Positions 1 to 8,932 of a stretch of DNA of 64,000 nt are shown piece by piece; within the stretch, counting starts at the first letter, position 1; each line of letters opens with the position of its first letter. The notes under the pieces were generated by a model that saw nothing but the letters and a program-made list of their open reading frames with translations, searched no databases and was not told the origin of the DNA. The translations under genes were made by a program, and so were the position numbers. This DNA comes from Nitratireductor basaltis. GTDB taxonomy: Bacteria; Pseudomonadota; Alphaproteobacteria; Rhizobiales; Rhizobiaceae. The DNA is taken from assembly GCF_000733725.1 (NCBI RefSeq), contig NZ_JMQM01000001.1, forward strand, positions 2,170,001 through 2,234,000. Direction: 5' to 3'.

Positions 1-34
1 TCTTTCGCGGGGAACGCCCCATCGGCGGCTAAAC

Positions 35-1462
35 TCACTGGAAATCATAGGCGGAGAAACCGGTGACGGCTTCATCAAGCCCGATCGGCCTTGTCAGCGG
101 CGGCTCGGCGCGGGAGAGGCAACCGGTGCGTTCGCACAGGCGACAGGCCGGACCGATTGGAAGCGCGGCCACATCCTTTGACACCAGCAGGGATGGGCGA
201 TAGGCGAGCTTATCGGTATGTTCCAGATCGCATCCAAGCAGGATTGCGGTGCGGCGCGGACGCTCGTGATAGGCTGTTGCCGGACCATCCACAGTTCGCG
301 CAATCGTGGCAAACAGTCCGCCATCGGGCATCTCCGCCGCTTCGACGAGCACACGCCCTGGTTCCGCGAAGCAGGCATGATGGCTGAGCTTGGGACAGGC
401 GCCGCCGAAGCGGTCATGCGGGAAACCTTCCGCACCGATGCGGCGAAGGCGGTTGCCTGCGTGATCGATTTCGACCAGGAAAAAAGGGATTGCCGAAGCA
501 CCGGGTCTTGCCAAGGTCACCAGCCTTGTCGCCGCCTGCTCGAAAGACACCGAGAAACGCGAAGCCAGCACCGCCACGTCATGTTTTGCGCGTCCGGCCT
601 GCGTGAGAAACGCCTGATATGGCATCATCAGCGCGAGCGCCGCATAGCGGGCCATCTCGAAGCGGGCGAGCCTGCGTGCCTCATCGGTGCTCAACTTCAG
701 ATCTGCCACACCCCGATCGATGGCGACCTGCATGCGGATGAGAGCGGTCTCCATCGCGATCTCGCGCAACTGGTCTGCCGGCGAAAGCCGCTCCGATATG
801 AAAAGACGCTGGGAGTGGCGATCATAACGCCGGCGCCAGTTGGGCATGGTTGCAGCCGGCAGCACACGCACGGAAATCCCCTGCTCACGCAACAGCCAGT
901 CCTTGAGCGCCGGAAGCAAGCCTTCCTTCACATCCAGAAGCTTCAAGAACGATTCGGCCTCGTCTTCGATCGCGGGGAAGTGGTAGGGCCGACGCTCGAG
1001 CGCTCCGCGGACTTCATCCACGGGCAGTCGCTTGGCGGTGACGGCGGTGGCGCGCCCTTCGCTGGCAAGCATCTGTGACAGATCGCTGAGGCGCTCGGCC
1101 TGCTCGCGATAGGCGCGGTAGAGCTTCACCAGCGCCAGGGCAGCATTGGGAGAAGCCTCTACGGTCTCGGCCAGTTCGTGCATGCCCGGCATCTCGCCGG
1201 CAAGAAGGGGGTCGGCAAAAACCTCTTTCAGTTCAGCCAGAGAGGTGGCGTTCTCGCCCTGCAATTCCTCCGGATTGATCCGATAGACCGAAGCCAGCTT
1301 GAGCAGAAGCTGCACGGTGAGTGGCCGCTGATTGCGCTCGATCAGATTGAGATAGGACGGGGATATGCCAAGGCCCTCCGCCATCGCGGTCTGGCTGAGG
1401 CCCTTTTCGTTGCGAATGCGCCTGATCCGGGCGCCAGCAAATATCTTCTGACTCGCAGCCAT
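35..1462 (-). CDS. ScfR/RamB-type short-chain fatty acid/glyoxylate-shunt transcriptional regulator
   Basis: A 475-residue XRE-family regulator with an N-terminal helix-turn-helix at about residues 10-65 ([20 protein letters not shown], then a [13 protein letters not shown] recognition helix). An IrrE/ImmA-like middle region follows, and the C-terminal domain has a cysteine cluster (CRLCERTGC) typical of the ScfR/RamB family. RamB and ScfR proteins control acetate, glyoxylate and propionate genes. This gene is divergent from isocitrate lyase, which fits that role. I chose the ATG at 1462 because AAAGGGATG lies just upstream. A longer reading to 1546 runs through TTTACA operator-like boxes and adds an unlikely leader. 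Function is inferred from domains and context; confidence in the family is high. Confidence 0.9.
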   Translation of the reverse strand: MAASQKIFAGARIRRIRNEKGLSQTAMAEGLGISPSYLNLIERNQRPLTVQLLLKLASVYRINPEELQGENATSLAELKEVFADPLLAGEMPGMHELAETVEASPNAALALVKLYRAYREQAERLSDLSQMLASEGRATAVTAKRLPVDEVRGALERRPYHFPAIEDEAESFLKLLDVKEGLLPALKDWLLREQGISVRVLPAATMPNWRRRYDRHSQRLFISERLSPADQLREIAMETALIRMQVAIDRGVADLKLSTDEARRLARFEMARYAALALMMPYQAFLTQAGRAKHDVAVLASRFSVSFEQAATRLVTLARPGASAIPFFLVEIDHAGNRLRRIGAEGFPHDRFGGACPKLSHHACFAEPGRVLVEAAEMPDGGLFATIARTVDGPATAYHERPRRTAILLGCDLEHTDKLAYRPSLLVSKDVAALPIGPACRLCERTGCLSRAEPPLTRPIGLDEAVTGFSAYDFQ

Positions 1463-1666
1463 TTTACATCCCTTTACAGATGCTCTCCAATGGAAGCATT
1501 CTTTTACATTTTTTACAAATTTACTGAAGCGACTTGTCGAAAGCAATACAATTCAACGCGTTTCTGCAGCTGTAAAATCATGTTTTCCTCTACATCCGCC
1601 GATACACCTGCGTATCTTCCAGAAAAGCCATGCTGATTGGGCATCAGGTTTTACGGACTTTACAAA
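1463..1666. promoter_or_regulatory. TTTACA(AA) boxes between the regulator and aceA
   Basis: The divergent intergenic region has repeated boxes: TTTACAT at 1463-1469, TTTACAG at 1473-1479, TTTACATT at 1503-1510, TTTACAAA at 1512-1519, TGTAAAA at 1571-1577 and TTTACAAA at 1659-1666. The last box overlaps the aceA Shine-Dalgarno sequence (AAAGGAG, 1664-1670), and two boxes sit at the start codon of the regulator. The form resembles the ACTTTGCAAA core known for RamB, with A in place of G. Likely operators for the adjacent regulator and for its autoregulation. Confidence 0.6.
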
Positions 1667-1676
1667 GGAGACTGCA

Positions 1677-2963
1677 ATGAGCGAATTCGACAACTTGATC
1701 CAGAACGCACCCGCTGGCCGCTATGAGGGCATTTCGCGGCCCTATACGGCAGAAGACGTAAAGCGGCTGCGGGGTTCGGTGGAGATTCGCTACACCCTGG
1801 CAGAAAAGGGTGCCGAGCGCCTCTGGAAGCTCATTCACGAGGAAGATTTCGTCAATGCGCTCGGCGCGCTTTCCGGCAACCAGGCGATGCAGATGGTTCG
1901 CGCCGGCCTGAAGGCCATCTATCTGTCGGGCTGGCAGGTTGCCGCCGACGCCAATACCGCATCTGCCATGTATCCGGACCAGTCGCTCTACCCCGCAAAT
2001 GCCGGACCGGAGCTTGCCAAGCGCATCAACAAGACCCTGCAGCGAGCAGACCAAATCGAGACGGCAGAAGGCAATCGCTCGGTCGACACATGGTTCGCAC
2101 CGATTGTTGCAGATGCGGAAGCCGGTTTCGGCGGACCGCTCAACGCCTTCGAGATCATGAAGGCCTATATCGAGGCCGGTGCGGCAGGCGTTCACTTCGA
2201 GGATCAGCTCGCTTCTGAAAAGAAGTGCGGCCATCTGGGCGGCAAGGTCCTGATCCCGACCTCGGCGCATATCCGCAACCTGACCGCAGCACGACTGGCT
2301 GCCGATGTCATGGGCACGTCGACGCTCGTCATTGCACGCACGGATGCGGAAGCGGCAAAGCTTCTCACCTCCGACATCGATGAGCGCGACCGCCCCTTCG
2401 TCGACTATGACCGGGAGCGTACGGCGGAAGGCTTCTATCATGTCCGCAACGGGCTGGAGGCCTGTATTGCCCGCGCGAACGCCTATGCACCCTATTGCGA
2501 CCTCATCTGGTGCGAGACATCCAAGCCGGATCTCGACCAGGCGCGGCGTTTCGCAGAAGGCGTGCACAAGGAGCATCCGGGCAAGCTACTCGCCTACAAC
2601 TGCTCGCCGTCCTTCAACTGGAAGAAGAACCTGGACGATGCGACCATTGCCAAGTTCCAGCGCGAGCTGGGCGCCATGGGCTACAAGTTCCAGTTCATCA
2701 CGCTCGCAGGTTTCCACCAGCTCAATTACGGCATGTTCGAGCTGGCCCGCGGCTACAAGGACCGGCAGATGGCAGCCTATTCGGAACTGCAGGAAGCGGA
2801 GTTTGCCTCCGAGGCCAATGGCTACACCGCCACAAAGCATCAGCGCGAAGTCGGTACCGGATATTTCGATGCCGTATCCATGGCCATAACGGGTGGCCAG
2901 TCATCAACCACCGCCATGAGCGAATCTACCGAAACAGCACAATTCCGCCCTGCTGCGGAATAA
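1677..2963 (+). CDS. aceA: Isocitrate lyase
   Basis: Isocitrate lyase cleaves isocitrate to glyoxylate and succinate, the first step of the glyoxylate shunt used on acetate and fatty acids. The 428-residue protein has the family signature KKCGHLGGK at about residue 183, with the catalytic cysteine, and the upstream acidic metal-binding region ([10 protein letters not shown]). Length is normal for the short bacterial form. The ATG at 1677 follows a strong AAAGGAG. The gene is divergent from an ScfR/RamB-type regulator and shares its TTTACAAA boxes, so it is probably under that control. A small orphan gene follows 28 bases after the stop. Malate synthase is not in the window. Confidence 0.97.
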   Translation: MSEFDNLIQNAPAGRYEGISRPYTAEDVKRLRGSVEIRYTLAEKGAERLWKLIHEEDFVNALGALSGNQAMQMVRAGLKAIYLSGWQVAADANTASAMYPDQSLYPANAGPELAKRINKTLQRADQIETAEGNRSVDTWFAPIVADAEAGFGGPLNAFEIMKAYIEAGAAGVHFEDQLASEKKCGHLGGKVLIPTSAHIRNLTAARLAADVMGTSTLVIARTDAEAAKLLTSDIDERDRPFVDYDRERTAEGFYHVRNGLEACIARANAYAPYCDLIWCETSKPDLDQARRFAEGVHKEHPGKLLAYNCSPSFNWKKNLDDATIAKFQRELGAMGYKFQFITLAGFHQLNYGMFELARGYKDRQMAAYSELQEAEFASEANGYTATKHQREVGTGYFDAVSMAITGGQSSTTAMSESTETAQFRPAAE

Positions 2964-2991
2964 CGGCAAAGTCTGACGAAAGGAGCCAGTC

Positions 2992-3240
2992 ATGAAGCCG
3001 AATACCCGAGTCAAGGAACGCACTGAAGAACAGGCCACGGCAATGAACGCCGATCAGCAGGCGCTCGTACGCATGGTTGCCAATGACCTGCATCGCCTGA
3101 ACCAGTCGGTCATGAAAGCGGTCGAGGCGGGTGTGTCGGTCGAACTGGTCCGCTCGGCCCGCCATCACGGGCAAGGCAATTGGGGCGACCTGCTGGTGCC
3201 GGTCATCGTCACCAACGGCCTTGCTGCCGCGGCCCAATAG
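2992..3240 (+). CDS. Small conserved-type hypothetical protein downstream of aceA
   Basis: An 82-residue protein of unknown function. It has a good ribosome site (AAAGGAG) before the ATG and lies 28 bases after aceA with a terminator directly after it, so it is probably cotranscribed with isocitrate lyase. It has no signal peptide or membrane segment. The middle is amphipathic helical (ALVRMVANDLHRLNQSVMKA) and the C-terminal third is hydrophobic (WGDLLVPVIVTNGLAAA). I do not recognise a family with certainty. Because of its position it may modulate or accompany the glyoxylate shunt, but nothing in the sequence shows this. Confidence 0.75.
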   Translation: MKPNTRVKERTEEQATAMNADQQALVRMVANDLHRLNQSVMKAVEAGVSVELVRSARHHGQGNWGDLLVPVIVTNGLAAAAQ

Positions 3241-3268
3241 CACACAGACAAACTTCCCTGCCCCAGGA

Positions 3269-3298
3269 GCCTCGCATCGCCAGATGCGGGGCTTTCTT
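3269..3298 (+). terminator. Rho-independent terminator after aceA and its small partner
   Basis: A 10-bp stem GCCTCGCATC / GATGCGGGGC (one T-G wobble) with a 4-base GCCA loop is followed by TTTCTTT. It sits 29 bases after the stop of the small orphan gene and closes the aceA transcript. Confidence 0.75.
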
Positions 3299-3351
3299 TC
3301 CGTATTCGCGTGGTTCCGCACTACAACTGTTTACCCGCATAGTTATGCGGG

Positions 3352-3385
3352 TTGACAACCTTCAATACTGGTACAGTATGCAATA
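3352..3385 (+). promoter_or_regulatory. Promoter-like TTGACA with embedded inverted repeat
   Basis: TTGACA at 3352-3357 is a consensus -35 element. Downstream is the inverted repeat ATACTG-GTA-CAGTAT (3365-3379), partly overlapping possible -10 sequences (TACAGT or TATGCA). The placement suggests a regulated promoter for the receiver-like gene and possibly the putrescine genes that follow. The binding protein is unknown. Confidence 0.45.
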
Positions 3386-3479
3386 CTTGATTCAACCGGG
3401 CATTGCGCAACCGGCCGTATTGGTTTCAGACATGCAGAAACGATCTTGGGAAGCAGCAGCTCCACTTGAAGCTGCTGAC

Positions 3480-3875
3480 ATGGGTGGGAGAACAAACAAT
3501 GAAGCCGGCAAAAATGTACTGATCGTATCGCAGTCGCCCGTAAACCGTATTGTGGTTGCACGCTCGCTGGAGCGTTCGCTTCTGAAATCCGAAGCCGTTG
3601 CACCGGATGTTGCTCTCGCCGCGCTGGAACGCGTGAAGCCATGGCTCGTCATCATCGATGAGCAGGGAAGCGAGCCGGTTCTGGACAAACTCCTGGCAAG
3701 GCTCGCGCAGCAGCGAAAGGCGAGCGAAACCCGCGCACTTCCCCTGGCGCTTCTCATCGCGCGTGACAGCAATGCCAAGGAAGCCGCTTCGCAAATCTTC
3801 AATTCCGTGCTGGTCAGGCCGGTGACACCCGATGTCCTCTTGCCTGTAGTGGAGCGACTGGCGCGGACGGTGTGA
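3480..3875 (+). CDS. Degenerate receiver-like (REC-fold) protein
   Basis: About 131 residues with the layout of a response-regulator receiver domain: a beta strand KNVLIVSQSPVNR, a strand PWLVIIDEQ and a C-terminal strand-proline element VLVRPVTPD. The usual acidic pair after the first strand is replaced by SQ. The conserved Lys-Pro near the end is Arg-Pro. An Asp remains at the phosphoacceptor-like position (IIDE). It may therefore be a pseudo-receiver. No output domain is present. The start is uncertain: ATG codons at 3432 and 3480 are both in frame and neither has a good ribosome site, while a good GGTGGGAG at 3483-3490 leads into a 7-codon out-of-frame mini-ORF. The gene precedes a glutamine synthetase-like gene by 69 bases. 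Confidence 0.6.
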   Translation: MGGRTNNEAGKNVLIVSQSPVNRIVVARSLERSLLKSEAVAPDVALAALERVKPWLVIIDEQGSEPVLDKLLARLAQQRKASETRALPLALLIARDSNAKEAASQIFNSVLVRPVTPDVLLPVVERLARTV

Positions 3876-3944
3876 GTGCCCCCCCCTTCCCTCGAAGAAG
3901 GCCGGTGATATACTCGGCCAATTCGAAGCACTCATTGGTGATTG

Positions 3945-5378
3945 ATGCTGGACAAGAAAAAAGACGGCCGCTCCGCCGGCAAAGGCGGGCGGGTTCGCAC
4001 GCCGGCATTCGTGAAAAATCTGCGTGGGGTTCGCGACTGGAAAGAGGCCAGCGGCTGGCTGGACTGGCGCGGTATCGAAGATATCGAGTGCATAACCCCG
4101 GATCAGGCGGGCGTGGCACGCGGCAAGATGATGCCGTCGAAGAAGTTCACCTCGAATACGTCCCTGGCCCTGCCTTCGGCTGTTTTCATGACAACGATCT
4201 CCGGTGCGTATCCGGAAGATGGCGGCGGTTTCGTCTATCCGCAGGATGACGGCGACCTGAAGCTGGTGCCCGACCTCTCGACGCTCTGCGTCGTGCCATG
4301 GGAGAGCGACCCGACTGCGCAGGTGATCTGCGATCTCGTGCGCCAGGATGGCCAACTGGTCGAGTTCACGCCGCGCAACGTGCTGCGCCGCGTGCTTGAT
4401 GTCTATGCCGAGCATGGCCTGAAGCCCATCGTGGCGCCGGAGATCGAATTCTACCTCGTTCACAAGAACCCCGATCCCGACTATCCGCTGACACCGCCGG
4501 TGGGGCGCACCGGTCGTCCCATTGGCGGTGGACAGGGCTATTCCATTGCGGGCGTCAACGAGTTCGACGAACTGATCGACGACATCTACCACTTCTCCGA
4601 AAGCCAGGGGTTGGAGATCGATACGCTGATCCACGAAGAGGGCGCTGGCCAGCTTGAGATCAATCTGCGCCACGGCGACCCGATCGTGCTGGCCGACCAG
4701 GTGTTCATGTTCAAGCGCACGATCCGCGAGGCAGCGCTGAAACATGACATCTACGCGACCTTCATGGCAAAGCCGATCGCCGACCAACCCGGTTCGGCCA
4801 TGCATATCCACCAGTCCATCGTGGATGCGAAGACCGGCAGGAACGTCTTTTCCGACGAGAATGGCGAAGAAACCGACACGTTCCGCCACTTCATCGGCGG
4901 ACTACAGCGCCACATACCGAACGCGCTCATCATGCTTGCGCCTTATGTGAATTCCTATCGCCGGCTGACACAGGGCACCTCGGTTCCGGTCAACACGCGC
5001 TGGGGTTACGACAACCGCACCACTGCATTCCGTGTGCCCCGCTCTGATCCGGCCGCAAGGCGCGTGGAGAACCGCATCCCATCCTCGGATGCCAATCCCT
5101 ATCTGGCGCTCGCCTGCTCGCTTGCCTGCGGTCTTGTCGGCATTCTCGACAAGACGGAGCCCGATGCACCGGCCGGTACCGCGGTAAACCAGGACGAGAT
5201 CGAGCTGCCACGCGGTCTTCTGGAAGCGGTGGCGCTCTTCGAGGCCGATGACGCGCTGCGCCGCATCCTTGGCGACAGCTTCGTCACCACCTATGCCGCC
5301 ATCAAGAAGGCCGAATTCGAGACCTTCATGCGTGTGATCAGCCCGTGGGAGCGGGAGTATCTGTTGTTGAATGTTTGA
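3945..5378 (+). CDS. puuA: Glutamine synthetase family; probable gamma-glutamylputrescine synthetase
   Basis: A 477-residue glutamine synthetase fold enzyme. Catalytic and nucleotide-site motifs are visible: PEIEFYLVH, EEGAGQLEINL, AMHIHQS, and the C-terminal RVENRIPSSDANPYL. It ends in SPWEREYLLLNV, an ending I associate with PuuA-type gamma-glutamylputrescine synthetases rather than GlnA. It also lacks the GlnA adenylylation loop in its usual form. The role is ATP-dependent attachment of glutamate to putrescine or another amine, the first step of the Puu pathway. A DAO-family oxidase of the PuuB type follows 158 bases later, supporting this. An in-frame TTG at 3942 is a possible alternative start. 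The exact amine substrate cannot be read from sequence. Confidence 0.82.
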   Translation: MLDKKKDGRSAGKGGRVRTPAFVKNLRGVRDWKEASGWLDWRGIEDIECITPDQAGVARGKMMPSKKFTSNTSLALPSAVFMTTISGAYPEDGGGFVYPQDDGDLKLVPDLSTLCVVPWESDPTAQVICDLVRQDGQLVEFTPRNVLRRVLDVYAEHGLKPIVAPEIEFYLVHKNPDPDYPLTPPVGRTGRPIGGGQGYSIAGVNEFDELIDDIYHFSESQGLEIDTLIHEEGAGQLEINLRHGDPIVLADQVFMFKRTIREAALKHDIYATFMAKPIADQPGSAMHIHQSIVDAKTGRNVFSDENGEETDTFRHFIGGLQRHIPNALIMLAPYVNSYRRLTQGTSVPVNTRWGYDNRTTAFRVPRSDPAARRVENRIPSSDANPYLALACSLACGLVGILDKTEPDAPAGTAVNQDEIELPRGLLEAVALFEADDALRRILGDSFVTTYAAIKKAEFETFMRVISPWEREYLLLNV

Positions 5379-5418
5379 ATGGTGAATGGTGAATGGTGAA
5401 TGGTGAATGGTGAATGGT
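5377..5418. repeat. Six tandem copies of the 7-mer GAATGGT
   Basis: GAATGGT is repeated six times without interruption, starting inside the stop codon of the glutamine synthetase-like gene. A degenerate inverted set of the same unit lies about 75 bases downstream (5491-5518), so the two could form an imperfect hairpin. Confidence 0.9.
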
Positions 5419-5490
5419 GAGGCAGCGATGACCTAGCTTGCCTGTCAAGCAAAGCTGGAAGATTTGCGGCATCCGTCGCGCCTTCTTCCT

Positions 5491-5518
5491 ATTCACTATT
5501 CCCTATTCTCCATTCACC
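5491..5518. repeat. Inverted, degenerate copies of the 7-bp repeat
   Basis: Four 7-base units ATTCACT, ATTCCCT, ATTCTCC and ATTCACC occur head to tail. They are variants of the reverse complement of the upstream GAATGGT array and end about 20 bases before the next start codon. The pair of arrays brackets the gap between the puuA-like and puuB-like genes. Confidence 0.75.
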
Positions 5519-5536
5519 ACCCATCCCGAGCCTTCC

Positions 5537-6823
5537 ATGCCCTATCAATCTCCAATCTCCCCCGGCATATCCTGGTACGAAGCAACGGTCGGCGAGCGGC
5601 CGGAATATGCGCCGCTGGATGGTGACGCGCGTTGCGACGTGGTGGTTGTTGGCGGCGGGTTTACCGGGGTCTCTGCCGCGGTGCATCTGGCGAAGGCCGG
5701 GGTCAATGTCATCCTTGTCGAGGCGCATCGCATCGGCGATGGCGCATCCGGGCGCAATGGCGGGCAGATGGGCACCGGTCAACGCGCCTGGCCGGAAGAG
5801 CTCGAGGAAGAGCTCGGCTTCACCCGTGCCAAGGCACTTTTCGATCTTGCGGAAGAAGCCAAGCATCATCTCATGGACTTTGCCGAAACCAACGGCATCG
5901 AGATCGACTACATGCCGGGGCAGATTTCGGTCGCGCACAAGAAGCGCTACCTGAAAGACTATCGCGCCCATGCAGAGATCATGGCGACGCGTTTCGGCTA
6001 TCCGCATGTCAGCTATATCGACGGCGATGAGGCTGCATCGCTCTTGGGCTCCCACCGCTACCATGGCGGAGTGCGCGACTCTGGTACCGGGCATATCCAT
6101 CCGATGAAGCTTGTCGTGGGCAGCGCGCGCGTTGCGGCTGAAGCCGGTGCACGGCTTTGCGAAAAGACGCCTGCTACGAAGATCGCCTCGGACGGTGGGA
6201 AGGTGTGCGTCAGCACCCCATACGGAACCATAACTGCCGACAAATGCCTGATGGCCACCAATGCCTATGGCAAGGATCTGGAGCCGAAGACGGCCTCACA
6301 TCTGATGCCGATCGGGTCCTTCATTGCAGCCACCGAGCCTCTTGGCGATGACAGCGATGTTCTTCCCGGTCGCGAAGCCGTGGACGACTCCCGCTTCGTG
6401 GTCCGCTATTTCCGCCGCACCAAGGACGGGCGCCTGCTCTTTGGTGGGCGCGAGGCCTATTCGCAGTCAACGCCAGCCGCCATCGAAGAATTGCTGCGTC
6501 GGCAGATCACAGAGGTCTATCCGCAGCTCGACGGGGTGAAGATCACCCATGCCTGGGGCGGGTATGTGGGCATCACCATGCCGCGCAAGCCCTTCGTGCG
6601 CGAGGTCATGCCCAATGTCATATCCGCCGGTGGCTATTCCGGCCATGGCGTGATGCTCTCCAACTTCACCGGCAAGCTCTATGCCGAAGCCGTCAGCGGC
6701 AATCGCGACCGGTTGAAGTTGCTTGAAGAATTGAAGATCCCGTCGTTCCCGGGCGGCTCCATGTTCCGCCCGGCCCTGCTCTTTCTCGCGCTCAACTGGT
6801 ACGCGCTGCGCGACCGTATCTGA
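5537..6823 (+). CDS. puuB: FAD-dependent oxidoreductase, probable gamma-glutamylputrescine oxidase
   Basis: A 428-residue DAO-family flavoenzyme. The dinucleotide-binding motif VVVVGGGFTGVSAAVHLAKAG lies at about residues 35-55. The FAD-contact segment GDGASGRNGGQMGTG follows, and the C-terminal GGYSGHGVMLSNFTGK closes the FAD site. PuuB oxidises gamma-glutamylputrescine to gamma-glutamylaminobutyraldehyde with peroxide release. The adjacent PuuA-like synthetase supports this. I chose the ATG at 5537 because the upstream in-frame extension translates the 7-bp repeat array, although the ribosome site is weak. A PuuC-type aldehyde dehydrogenase is not adjacent; an aldehyde dehydrogenase at 11.5-13.0 kb on the other strand is a possible partner. 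Confidence 0.82.
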   Translation: MPYQSPISPGISWYEATVGERPEYAPLDGDARCDVVVVGGGFTGVSAAVHLAKAGVNVILVEAHRIGDGASGRNGGQMGTGQRAWPEELEEELGFTRAKALFDLAEEAKHHLMDFAETNGIEIDYMPGQISVAHKKRYLKDYRAHAEIMATRFGYPHVSYIDGDEAASLLGSHRYHGGVRDSGTGHIHPMKLVVGSARVAAEAGARLCEKTPATKIASDGGKVCVSTPYGTITADKCLMATNAYGKDLEPKTASHLMPIGSFIAATEPLGDDSDVLPGREAVDDSRFVVRYFRRTKDGRLLFGGREAYSQSTPAAIEELLRRQITEVYPQLDGVKITHAWGGYVGITMPRKPFVREVMPNVISAGGYSGHGVMLSNFTGKLYAEAVSGNRDRLKLLEELKIPSFPGGSMFRPALLFLALNWYALRDRI

Positions 6824-6948
6824 TATCCGTCTGGAACACCGCCATGCACAGAGCGCATGACAGAAGCGCGTATTGCTAAGGTCTACGAACTAGCGCTGCG
6901 TGAAACTATGGGTTTACCATGTTCTCCTCACCTCGGAGGGAGAACAAA

Positions 6949-8409
6949 ATGAACAATAACGACTTCAACATCACGGGCGGCGATCCGTCTCTTTACAACG
7001 AAGATCTGGCACCATTGCCCCTGTCGGAACGCAAATGGGGCTCGTTCGAGATCTTCAATGTGTGGTCCAACGATATCCAGTCGCTCTTTGGCTACACGCT
7101 TGCAGCGACACTTTTCGTGACATCGGGACTGAATGGCTGGTGGGTCTTTGCTGCCATCATTCTGGCAGGACTGATCGTGATGGGGCTCGTGAACCTGACC
7201 GGCAAGCCCTCGGTTGAATATGGCATTCCCTATCCGGTGATCGCGCGTGCCGCGATGGGTGTGCGTGGGGCGAATTTCCCCGCCATGGTTCGCGGCATCG
7301 TCGCCATTTTCTGGTACGGCGTGCAGACCTATTTTGCCTCCACTGCGGTGGCCATGCTGATTTACGCGCTGTTTGGCGGCAAGGAAGGAGGCACCTTTTT
7401 AGGCCTGACTGGTGTTGACTGGATTGCCTATCTATTCGTTTCCGCGTTCCAGGTCGCGCTGTTCATGCGCGGGATGGACTGGGTGACGAAGTTCCTGAAC
7501 TTTGCCGGCCCCGCCGTCTATGCGGTCATGATCCTGATGGCGCTTTATATCTGGTACGCGGCGGGTAACGAGCTGTTTTCAGCACTGGGTGCGATCTTCG
7601 AGCCAGCGGAGGGAAGCACCAGCGGTCTTCTGGCCTTTTTGGGCGTTGTCGGCACGATGATCGCGTATTTCGCGGCAGTGGTGATCAACTATGGAGACTT
7701 CTCACGCTTCGTGAAAAGCCCGGCCAAAATGCGCATGGGCAATTTTCTGGGCCTGCCGGTCAGCCTGGCGCTGTTCAGCTTCCTGACCATGTGGACGACA
7801 GCCGGCGCTACGGTGCTGTTTGGCGAGACGCTGACCAGCCCCGCGGAGATGGTCGCCAAGGTGGACAGCGTGTTTTTGACCCTGATCGCGGCCCTGACCT
7901 TCTTCGGCGCCACGGTGGGTATCAATCTCGTCGCGAACTTCATCCCGCCAGCCTATGACCTCGCCAATTTGGCACCGTCCAAGATTTCGGCGCGGACCGG
8001 GGGGCTGATTACCGCAGCCATCGCCTTCTTCATCGGCGCTCTCTGGGTGACCGCGATCTCGAATATGGGCATCCCGGTCTTCGTCGACACGCTCGGAGCC
8101 GTACTCGCACCGCTCTACGGCATTCTGGTCGCCGACTACTATCTGGTGCATAAGGGCAAGCTGGACCTGGCCGACCTTTACTCGACAGATCCGGATGCAC
8201 GCTACGCCTACAGCAATGGCTGGAACAAGCGCGCTTTCATCGCCTTTGGCATTGCCGCCTTCTTCTCGGTTCTGACCGTGCATGTGCCGATGCTGCAGGC
8301 ACTTTCCGGCTTTGCCTGGATCATGGGCGCGATCCTTGGCGGCGGCATCCATGTCTTCCTGTCGAGACAAGCTGCCATCGAAACGCCGGGCATGGCCCCG
8401 GCGGAATGA
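6949..8409 (+). CDS. NCS1 family nucleobase/cation symporter
   Basis: A 486-residue integral membrane protein with about twelve hydrophobic segments. Its N-terminus (WGSFEIFNVWSNDIQSLFGYTLAATLF) and the VEYGIPYPVIARAAMG segment are characteristic of NCS1 permeases for purines, pyrimidines, hydantoins or allantoin. The ATG at 6949 follows a strong GGAGGGAG; an upstream in-frame ATG at 6919 has none. It follows the Puu-like pair by 125 bases and ends at a good terminator, so it may be cotranscribed or separate. Substrate is unknown. A role with amine catabolism would be unusual for this family. Confidence 0.85.
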   Translation: MNNNDFNITGGDPSLYNEDLAPLPLSERKWGSFEIFNVWSNDIQSLFGYTLAATLFVTSGLNGWWVFAAIILAGLIVMGLVNLTGKPSVEYGIPYPVIARAAMGVRGANFPAMVRGIVAIFWYGVQTYFASTAVAMLIYALFGGKEGGTFLGLTGVDWIAYLFVSAFQVALFMRGMDWVTKFLNFAGPAVYAVMILMALYIWYAAGNELFSALGAIFEPAEGSTSGLLAFLGVVGTMIAYFAAVVINYGDFSRFVKSPAKMRMGNFLGLPVSLALFSFLTMWTTAGATVLFGETLTSPAEMVAKVDSVFLTLIAALTFFGATVGINLVANFIPPAYDLANLAPSKISARTGGLITAAIAFFIGALWVTAISNMGIPVFVDTLGAVLAPLYGILVADYYLVHKGKLDLADLYSTDPDARYAYSNGWNKRAFIAFGIAAFFSVLTVHVPMLQALSGFAWIMGAILGGGIHVFLSRQAAIETPGMAPAE

Positions 8410-8432
8410 GCGGATAGCTATCGACCATAGCG

Positions 8433-8465
8433 ACACCCCGTCCCAATCCGACGGGGTGTATTCGC
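8433..8465 (+). terminator. Terminator after the NCS1 permease
   Basis: A perfect 10-bp stem ACACCCCGTC / GACGGGGTGT (8433-8442 and 8450-8459) with a 7-base loop is followed by ATTCGCTTTT. It lies 24 bases after the permease stop codon. Confidence 0.75.
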
Positions 8466-8491
8466 TTTTCGGGCAGAAGCATCCGGAATGG

Positions 8492-8842
8492 CTACCAGCT
8501 TATGCTACCGCCAATGCCGTGGGAATCGGATTGCGATCCGGTAGCCCATTCCGGCAACTCACCCGTCGTGTTGTCCCTGTATATCTGCGCACCGTTGGCC
8601 GTAGGACGATCGGCTATGAGTTTGTCGTAGTGGGGCACATTGGCGGCATCGGACGCACGCGAAATGGGAAACGAGTTCTTCGTCGCCGCCGACCTGGAAG
8701 GATGTGCAGCGCCAACCGCAGCATCTGATCCACGAGCATGCGGTACCGAACTTTTCTGCGCGATTGGCGTGAATTCCACATCAGGATCAGCACAACCGGC
8801 GAGCGAGAGCGTCGACAGGATTCCCAGTACTTGCAATCTCAT
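8492..8842 (-). CDS. Small predicted lipoprotein
   Basis: A 116-residue protein with a lipoprotein signal: a charged start (MRLQ), a hydrophobic stretch and the lipobox LAGC with the lipidated Cys at about residue 17. Asp follows soon after the Cys. The mature part is low complexity and polar, rich in Ala and Ser, with no domain I recognise. The start ATG at 8842 is preceded by GGAG at suitable distance. It lies alone between the NCS1 permease and the SLC13 operon, with its end 50 bases from the permease terminator. Function unknown. Confidence 0.65.
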   Translation of the reverse strand: MRLQVLGILSTLSLAGCADPDVEFTPIAQKSSVPHARGSDAAVGAAHPSRSAATKNSFPISRASDAANVPHYDKLIADRPTANGAQIYRDNTTGELPEWATGSQSDSHGIGGSISW

Positions 8843-8932
8843 TTTCAAAACTCCGAAAAACTCGATTGCAGCCCGCCCAAAGTGACAATTTCACGGCTGG
8901 GCGCGTGACCGATTGTCACGCGCCAATATCAT

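Noticed and set aside
3426-4889. Long minus-strand frame opposite the glutamine synthetase-like gene
   Set aside because: No recognisable domain or ribosome site; the plus strand has clear conserved motifs. It is an open-frame artefact of GC-rich codon use.
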